Part shown: piece by piece, positions 43,501 through 48,143 of the stretch | Position numbering within the stretch: position 1 is the stretch's first letter | How the letters are laid out: every line of letters begins with the position of its first letter | Assembly: GCA_001002415.1 (NCBI GenBank) | Contig: LCMB01000006.1 | Span: 1-48,143 of the forward strand | DNA from: Microgenomates group bacterium GW2011_GWF2_46_18 | GTDB taxonomy: Bacteria > Patescibacteriota > Microgenomatia > UBA1400 > UBA12108 | Length of the DNA: 48,143 nucleotides | Direction of reading: 5' to 3' | Notes under the pieces: generated by a model | Databases searched by the model: none | What the model was told of the DNA's origin: nothing | The model's input: the letters and a program-made list of their open reading frames with translations, nothing else | Translations under genes and position numbers: made by a program

Positions 43501-46500
43501 TCCGGTTGTAGCTAGAGATAGATTCAGTCCTGATCCCGAAGCGGGGGTAATGGTCAAGGCTCCGGTTGAGGTTAGAGAGTTGCCGGATAGATTAAGTGAC
43601 CCAGCGATATCGTTACTGGTTCCGTTAATATCTAGGTTACCTGTAAGAGAGAGTCCTCCACTCGGTGTTAGACTCCCTAGTACTGCTCCGGTTGAATCTT
43701 GCCACTCTTGGAGGTCCTCGGTTTGACCAGAGAAACCTTTGACAATTAAGGCTTGGAGACTAGCTAGGCCAGAATTGAGGGTAGTAGTTGATTCCACACT
43801 CATGCCCCCTAGTCCGGTGGTTGAGTTAGTGATCCCCAGGATGGTTCCGGCTCCGCTGGTATTAAAGAGAGCTAGGTTATCGACATACACAGTTTTGCCT
43901 CCCTTGACCTTCACTCCATAGTTCTTGGCACTGGCTACTCCGGTTAAGGTACCTGATAGTTTGTACCACCCGTCCCCGACCGAGGTATAGGTGGTAGAGA
44001 GGACGGCGGTGTCGTAGTAGAGCTCGAGGTCAGCGGAGGTAACTGCCGCTCCAGTGGTGTAGGCGTAGGCGGTGAGGTTATATGTTGAGGTATCGGGGAG
44101 GGTAACGGATTGAAGGTAGGTAGCATCTACTCCACCTGCTACCAGTTGAACTGATGCTTCTCCGGAGTACATAATACTGGTATTTCTAGTTGGAGTTATC
44201 TCTTCAAATGGTGCACTGGAATATTCTCCTCCTGTCCCCCTGGCAAACAAACTAAAGTTATCGAATGAGTTACCACTGTAGGTAGAGAATAGCCCATGTT
44301 TGGTGTTACTGATGATTGAGGCGTCAGTCACTGTTTGTTCTGTTCCTACCAAAGCGTTGTTGTAGTAGACACGAACCTTAAGAGTATTAGCATCACTGTG
44401 ATAGGTAACAACTTGCAGTGGTGCGCTATGTACATAAGTGGTCGTAGCACTAATTAAATTTGTCCATGTAGTAGCCGTTGTAAATTTATATAACTTAACA
44501 TAAGTGCCATCGGTATAAGCCACCAATCCTGCAGTCGGGGTGGTTGCATCATTTAAATTGGTTACAATTCCGGCCGGTGATATCGAATGTACGTCTGCCG
44601 CCGATAAAACATTTACGGTTGCTACCACATCAGTATCGCTCGTCGAAACCGTTGAAAAAAGTGACGAAAGAGTCATCGGTTTGACAGATATTTCATCAAA
44701 TAAATTTGTTGCCCCTAGTGTCGGATAATTCCACAATTTTTGGTATAGAGACGTTCCGCCACTTAAAAACATAGCTGTTTTCTCCGTCCAAGTTGAATTC
44801 TCAATTGCCTTCCCCCAATATTGTCTACCCCCATCTGTATAACCTCCCTCTATATACGCATTTATGGTACCCTTTTTATAGTAAAGGGACGATTTATACC
44901 ATACTCCGGTACTCATAGAAGATTGTTGTGATACGGTTCCGTAATCCGTAGTGGTATTAGTTATTTGCAAAGCATTACCCGATTGTCCACCGGCCACACT
45001 TTCAAGAGTCGCTTTCACCGGGGTCCAGCCAGAGGCATCACTTTCAAATGTTCCATTGGTAATTACTTCATCTCCCAATACCGGTGTGATGACATTTTTG
45101 TTAGAAGCAATTGCTCCCCCTGTCCACGCCAAACTCGGTGTAGTTTGCGAATCCGGTCCAGTTGTCTCACTACTGCCGATTGTCCCATCTGCTCGGGTAA
45201 AGGTATCGTAAGCTAAGGGAGTCGGTAACCACAAATCAGAGATTACTTTTATCTCATCGGCCGTGAACACAGATGTAGTCGAGCCGGCACTAATCGATGG
45301 CGTTTCTCCCGGCACCGAGAATCTAAAGGGCATGTAATTGGTATATGTGCCCTGAACTAAACCTTTTCCGTAATCTCCATAGTCTGCAATCCGCCATTTA
45401 TACTCTTCTCCAGGTGTCAGATTAAGTGTTTGTGTCGGTGATATCGAACAAACCAATCCACTACAAGCTTGGGCGACTGTGTACCACAGTACGTGTACAG
45501 CCGTTCCATCATTCTTATATGCTTCAAAACGGTAATATGTCGCCCCGGTAACTCCCGTCCAACTAAAAGTATTATTCCAAGAAGCTTGGTTATTAATCGG
45601 AGAGTTTAAAACCACGTATGATCCTGACCACCACGGAGTAGTCCAAAGTAAAGTCCAATTTGTGTATGATCCACCTTTTATGTACCAATAAAATCCGTTT
45701 GTCTGCATTACTCCGGCAACGTAATACGTTCCTGCTGTGTAGGTGCCAACAGCAGTCGCCGCAATATTATTTGAAGCAATCTGCAAGACACCGGACGCTG
45801 CAAAAACCAATCTATCGGTAATTGCACCACCGGCAACCGTATCCCAACCTACGTTGATTACTCCATTGGTATCTGATGCTATCACTTTCGCGACCAATAT
45901 CTTACCCGCCCCCGTCGTAATTGACGGATATCTGACTCCATCATTGGCTACCCCCCCAGTCGAAAAATTTAATATTCCCGATCCCACACTGATTTTTGAA
46001 TTTGTATCCACTGCTGTTCTGGTATTCACTCCATCGGTCGCCAGTGTGTTATTGACGGAACCCGCCGAAACAGTATCGGAAAACTCATCTTCAAGACCAT
46101 AAGTCAGTCCTACCCACCCAGTCAAATCCGTCTCAAACGTTCCGTTACTTAGTTTGTTCACGGATGAGAGGGCAGGGGAGTCAAGGTTAACTCCGGTTGA
46201 GTTCCACTTGATCGCCAACTTCGTGACATCACTGGTATCCGTTAGTTTCAGCCCCTCCACCCCAGTTGCCACCGATGAGGCGGTATCTCCCAGGACGGTG
46301 AGGGTATTAGCTGGGGTAGTCGTGCCGATCCCTACGTTCCCTCCAGCCATCAACAGTAAATTTTCACTCCCCGTGGTCGTAATCTGATTCGTTGCCCCTC
46401 CATCAATCGTGATTGTTCCTCCCGTCACCGTCCCCGTGGTGGTAATCCCATCGGCTCCCGTATCAATCGCACCGAAGCCGCTGGTTATACTGCCCGAATT

Positions 46501-47769
46501 TAAAGCTCCCACGGTGGTCAATGAGGAAGTAACGATATTCACCCCCAAAGTACTCCCGCTCAAAGCGGAGGTTCCTCCTATCAACAAAGCTCCCGTCAAA
46601 TTAGCGTTCCCACTCTCATCAATGTAAGCCACATTCGTCGCATTATGCCCATATATCGTCAAAGGGTAGGCCGTGACCGGTACCGAAGCCACTCCCGAAT
46701 ATCCCAAAATAATGTCTCCATCCTCATCCACCACTGCTTTCTCATAACCATTGATCGCCAGTCCCAACAGTTGTCCGTTGGCTACCGCCGTCGTCGGATT
46801 AATAATCACCGAAGCCTGGGCAAAGGTGGAGGCGGTTGGAGCATAACTAAAAGTAGTTTGACCCGAAAATGTCAGAGAGTCATTGGAATAAATGTTCGCT
46901 ACCATTAGATTATCAAACCGCAAAGCCGCTGATCCCAAATCACTCCCCAAGTCTGTATCCGGTAGCAAATTTGTTCCATCTGCTATTCGGCCGGTAAAGG
47001 TAACCGTATCGGTCACTGCATTGCCCAAAGTTATATTCCCATTCAAGGCTAGGGTTCCATCTAAGGTGGTAGTTCCGGTTACTCCCAGGGTAGAGTCTAG
47101 GGTGAGGGCTCCCGTATAGTGGCCGGTACCTGCAACATCTAGTTTGTAGGTGGGGGTGAGGGTACCGACTCCCAGGTTATCGGTAGTAGTTGTTAAGTAG
47201 ACACTAGTCCCTGAGTCAGTAAAGCCGGAGAGGGTGTAATCAACTGCCGCACTAGTAATGGTGATCTTGTCACTGTCGGGGTCAGTTGTGAGGGTAATCC
47301 CTCCACTCCCAGCCAGGGTTAAGGTATCGGCATTGGTATCGGTACTTAAGCTGGTCTGGCCTGAAACCGCAATCGTTTTAAAGATATTCTGTCCGCTCCC
47401 CGTATCGGAGTTAGTGAGAGTAAGGCCGGAGAGGGTCATCCCACTCCCCGCGGTTAAGGTTAAAGCTCCGGTTTGTCCTTGGAGGGAGAGTACTCCCGTA
47501 TTAGTGAGGGTAGGGGACTGACCCTCGGAGACTCTGATCCCACTTCCCCCGGTTAACGAATAGATTACGTTGGGAGCTGTGAGGGGTTGGGTAAAGCGGG
47601 CCGGGACATTGACGGTAAAGTAGAGCTGTTCCTGGGTGGTTCCAAGCACACTCTGCTCGATTTGTTCCTGTGGCTCAGCTGGAGCCGGCTGTTTCTTCCC
47701 CACTAGCCAGATCCCCCCAATTCCCAGGAGTCCCAATCCGATTATGACCAAACCTCGTTTCATATTCAT
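40471..47769 (-). CDS. Giant repetitive surface protein (frameshifted near its end)
   Basis: About 2430 residues. The first ATG of the open frame (47805) lies inside the upstream gene; I take ATG 47769, just after that gene's stop. Its N-terminus has one membrane anchor or signal segment (about residues 3-22, VIIGLGLLGIGGIWLV) and then a Pro/Glu linker. The rest is Thr/Ser/Gly-rich and beta-structured. It includes four (V/I)GxxT(T)xP-xxxLxV repeats resembling those in tail-fibre-like proteins, two large duplicated modules with Cys-poor jelly-roll/CBM-like segments (NGTFE...W), and an FN3-like insert (about 45290-45620). The C-terminal HGLYRKLDINQLL domain is shared with the upstream paralogue. 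The last part is displaced by an indel. Likely a cell-surface adhesin; no enzyme motif seen. Confidence 0.8.
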   Translation of the reverse strand: MNMKRGLVIIGLGLLGIGGIWLVGKKQPAPAEPQEQIEQSVLGTTQEQLYFTVNVPARFTQPLTAPNVIYSLTGGSGIRVSEGQSPTLTNTGVLSLQGQTGALTLTAGSGMTLSGLTLTNSDTGSGQNIFKTIAVSGQTSLSTDTNADTLTLAGSGGITLTTDPDSDKITITSAAVDYTLSGFTDSGTSVYLTTTTDNLGVGTLTPTYKLDVAGTGHYTGALTLDSTLGVTGTTTLDGTLALNGNITLGNAVTDTVTFTGRIADGTNLLPDTDLGSDLGSAALRFDNLMVANIYSNDSLTFSGQTTFSYAPTASTFAQASVIINPTTAVANGQLLGLAINGYEKAVVDEDGDIILGYSGVASVPVTAYPLTIYGHNATNVAYIDESGNANLTGALLIGGTSALSGSTLGVNIVTSSLTTVGALNSGSITSGFGAIDTGADGITTTGTVTGGTITIDGGATNQITTTGSENLLLMAGGNVGIGTTTPANTLTVLGDTASSVATGVEGLKLTDTSDVTKLAIKWNSTGVNLDSPALSSVNKLSNGTFETDLTGWVGLTYGLEDEFSDTVSAGSVNNTLATDGVNTRTAVDTNSKISVGSGILNFSTGGVANDGVRYPSITTGAGKILVAKVIASDTNGVINVGWDTVAGGAITDRLVFAASGVLQIASNNIAATAVGTYTAGTYYVAGVMQTNGFYWYIKGGSYTNWTLLWTTPWWSGSYVVLNSPINNQASWNNTFSWTGVTGATYYRFEAYKNDGTAVHVLWYTVAQACSGLVCSISPTQTLNLTPGEEYKWRIADYGDYGKGLVQGTYTNYMPFRFSVPGETPSISAGSTTSVFTADEIKVISDLWLPTPLAYDTFTRADGTIGSSETTGPDSQTTPSLAWTGGAIASNKNVITPVLGDEVITNGTFESDASGWTPVKATLESVAGGQSGNALQITNTTTDYGTVSQQSSMSTGVWYKSSLYYKKGTINAYIEGGYTDGGRQYWGKAIENSTWTEKTAMFLSGGTSLYQKLWNYPTLGATNLFDEISVKPMTLSSLFSTVSTSDTDVVATVNVLSAADVHSISPAGIVTNLNDATTPTAGLVAYTDGTYVKLYKFTTATTWTNLISATTTYVHSAPLQVVTYHSDANTLKVRVYYNNALVGTEQTVTDASIISNTKHGLFSTYSGNSFDNFSLFARGTGGEYSSAPFEEITPTRNTSIMYSGEASVQLVAGGVDATYLQSVTLPDTSTYNLTAYAYTTGAAVTSADLELYYDTAVLSTTYTSVGDGWYKLSGTLTGVASAKNYGVKVKGGKTVYVDNLALFNTSGAGTILGITNSTTGLGGMSVESTTTLNSGLASLQALIVKGFSGQTEDLQEWQDSTGAVLGSLTPSGGLSLTGNLDINGTSNDIAGSLNLSGNSLTSTGALTITPASGSGLNLSLATTGDFKVNTNDLVVDTSEGRVGIGTTTPSAKLHVIALTEQERLGYDTSNYWTSTVGITGALTMQGVGTGGALTLSPTAGQNLNVTLATTGDFIVNTNDLVADTSSGYIGINTTAPTSLLDIGATSGVDGLRLTNSGTKVLGLSYGTNSTTWDATSTDPTNKLTNGTFDADLTSWSEEPSYTLNDEFTTDRAAGAVNGTSAEPTGGTRTVVDTNSKLSITGSQLSFATGGVGTGVPDPGLWYASQARTAGKTAIIKVNSASGIVRFGWTIASGSGIGTEGFNFNGSIYDTGIAVANSFSTGTDYLLADVLRGTGHYMFIKGGAYTNWTLLYTTKVTTTTPMYPFVGQAYGASVFTADNIRIPTATWLPTPLAYDTFTRADGAIGSSETTGPDEQTTPALEWTGGAISGNTNVITPTVGDSVVTNGDFASWSGDNPTGWTLVDTEDANNYVTEVSGKARLVSDNTKGTGINQNTATTGTWYQFNVDLTDSTLGTLNAYIGGVSGMAIGGITGVGTKLYTGRAASTLIQINRGATEDITIDNFLVKPLTLSSLFSTVSTSDSDVIADANVTLTAGTQAGLVLNLDSTSSPANFIIIYHDGTSVKVDEAVAGVYTNKQTTTVTYSAGATLRVIREGTKLRVYYNNALVGAELTMTANTNIKHGLFSTYSGNSFDNFSLFPRGTGGEYEEITPTTLTATRETTIKYNNSTASVKLVGGTTYGDYLQSANVGDTETYNLIAYAYTDGSVVTSADLSLYYDTTTLTTTYTPMGGTGWYKLTGSFTGVASSKNYGVRVKAGKTVYVDEVKVQVGVGSTQTMYVLDSNTGVTGLNVQGLINGTLNGVATYTKAGTISDSDFSGGATDGLLGIDTTNHRIYFREGGEWHYAARTAGFQIPKEEVAGLSIGDTLIPYVETFMSDGAVHGLYRKLDINQLLNTPEALQFEGNTSLVGRVSFGDKDMAGIATVKTYTDQVRVNFTTPYQVAPMVNISLVGSNHYRGYPRRIYNSLGSIGFAGLCI
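41106..43032 (-). repeat. Duplicated module B within the giant protein
   Basis: Encodes NKLTNGTFDADLTSW through GKTVYVDEV, parallel in order to module A: an NGTF segment, a TNWTLL segment, LPTPLAYDTFTRADG, LSSLFSTVSTSD, YYNNALVG, KHGLFSTYSGNSFDNFSLF and a YNLxAYAYT domain. About 1.9 kb; it lacks the FN3-like insert. Confidence 0.8.
43876..46160 (-). repeat. Duplicated module A within the giant protein
   Basis: Same block order as module B, plus an FN3-like insert at about 45290-45620. Peptide blocks such as LSSLFSTVSTSD and KHGLFSTYSGNSFDNFSLF are identical to module B, whereas the codons mostly differ; a 25-base identical run (44351-44375 and 41582-41606) marks one better conserved part. 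Confidence 0.8.
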
Positions 47770-47770
47770 A

Positions 47771-48143
47771 TTATTCAATTCCTCCCGTAGGAACTGAGAT
47801 CGCAAACCAATAGTAAGAATAATCGCGGGGAGCCAGTGAATCTAACTGTAAAGTGAACCCGGCGGAAGAAGCATTGGTCAAAGATACTCTTCTCCCCTCC
47901 GCTAGGAATGCCGAATCACTCGCTGTCGGCGTTGTGAGTGTATAGGTAATAATCGGCGTACTTGCAAACGGTGTCTGGAAGGCTACATCCACTTTATCGG
48001 TATACATACTAATCGTCGCCACTCCCGCCATATCGGAATCAGCGAAGGTCACTCGGTTGTTAAAGGTCACATCGTTGGTGAGGGTGATGGCGGAACTCGT
48101 ACTGAGTAATTGGTTAATATCCAGTTTGCGGTAGAGTCCGTGA
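47771..48143 (-). CDS. C-terminal part of a paralogous surface protein (truncated by window edge)
   Basis: Open from the right edge of the window, about 123 residues visible. It begins within HGLYRKLDINQLLS, the same block as near the end of the giant protein, and continues through FADSDMAGVATISMYTDKVD to a complete end, SYYWFAISVPTGGIE. It is therefore the intact version of the C-terminal domain that is frameshifted in the neighbouring gene. The giant gene starts 2 bases after this stop, and the GGAGGAATT near this gene's end probably serves as its ribosome-binding site. The two are tandem paralogues in one unit. Confidence 0.8.
   Translation of the reverse strand, partial: HGLYRKLDINQLLSTSSAITLTNDVTFNNRVTFADSDMAGVATISMYTDKVDVAFQTPFASTPIITYTLTTPTASDSAFLAEGRRVSLTNASSAGFTLQLDSLAPRDYSYYWFAISVPTGGIE

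Noticed and set aside
41106-46160. CRISPR array or mobile element explanation for the repeats
   Set aside because: The repeats are long in-frame protein modules; there are no short regularly spaced repeats, transposase genes, terminal inverted repeats or target duplications.
43406-46908. Many plus-strand frames opposite the giant surface protein
   Set aside because: They are Val/Pro/Ser-rich antisense reflections of the Thr/Gly/Ser-rich protein, without ribosome-binding sites.

Overview
This window looks like a chromosome segment from a Candidate Phyla Radiation (Patescibacteria) bacterium, most likely of the Microgenomates type. That placement is inferred, not proven. The evidence is extreme compaction (many 4-base ATGA overlaps, convergent genes overlapping at their 3' ends, only one gene-free stretch above 300 bases), housekeeping proteins missing domains that are normally present (trigger factor without its PPIase domain, PheT without its B2 tRNA-binding domain, ThrRS without TGS, a short NusB), and a nearly complete type IV pilus locus.

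Layout. 1-1133: small accessory genes (an XRE-type HTH protein, an unknown 92-residue protein, a single-HKD phospholipase D-like protein). 1273-3008: short trigger factor, an unknown 223-residue protein, tRNA-Val(GAC), a 58-residue protein. 3056-8861: the translation cluster thrS-infC-rpmI-rplT-pheS-pheT. 8858-11413 (minus): a class A penicillin-binding protein. 11452-11836: a strong promoter, an unassigned structured RNA of about 240 nt with its own terminator, and a second hairpin. 11837-15185: a GNAT-like protein, an M20 metallopeptidase, tyrS and a 33-residue membrane peptide. 15201-18916: recG, rpmF, nusB, rnc, rpsP and a KH-domain protein. 18900-30736: type IV pilus genes (pilO, pilN, pilM, a pilX-like gene, six tandem prepilins, pilD, another prepilin, pilC, pilT, pilB). 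30759-37162: a holB-like clamp-loader subunit, gyrB, inorganic pyrophosphatase and gyrA. 37254-39376: alr and ddl for D-Ala-D-Ala synthesis. 39434-40408: a Fic protein. 40359-48143 (minus): a giant repetitive surface protein and the C-terminal end of a paralogue upstream of it.

Main observations. (1) gyrA continues in frame into a complete cytidine deaminase domain with zinc ligands and catalytic Glu present. (2) At least thirteen transcription units have a -10-like hexamer ending 6-9 nt (usually exactly 6 or 7) before the start codon and no Shine-Dalgarno sequence, which indicates leaderless mRNAs; downstream operon genes often have good Shine-Dalgarno sites. One shared, near-symmetric extended -10 appears to drive pilB and holB in opposite directions. 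(3) ddl has no ATG, GTG or TTG start that preserves its N-terminal motif, but a CTG sits 7 nt after AGGAGGA. (4) The giant surface protein gene has an indel near its 3' end; the homologous C-terminal tail continues in another frame. (5) The giant protein contains two large duplicated modules that keep identical peptides while using almost entirely different synonymous codons. (6) The structured RNA at about 11486-11726 matches no family I recognise.

How the genes work together: the window covers translation initiation and tRNA charging, gyrase, cell-wall synthesis (alr, ddl, PBP1) and surface appendages (pilus, giant adhesin-like proteins), the last being consistent with a small cell that depends on contact with other cells.
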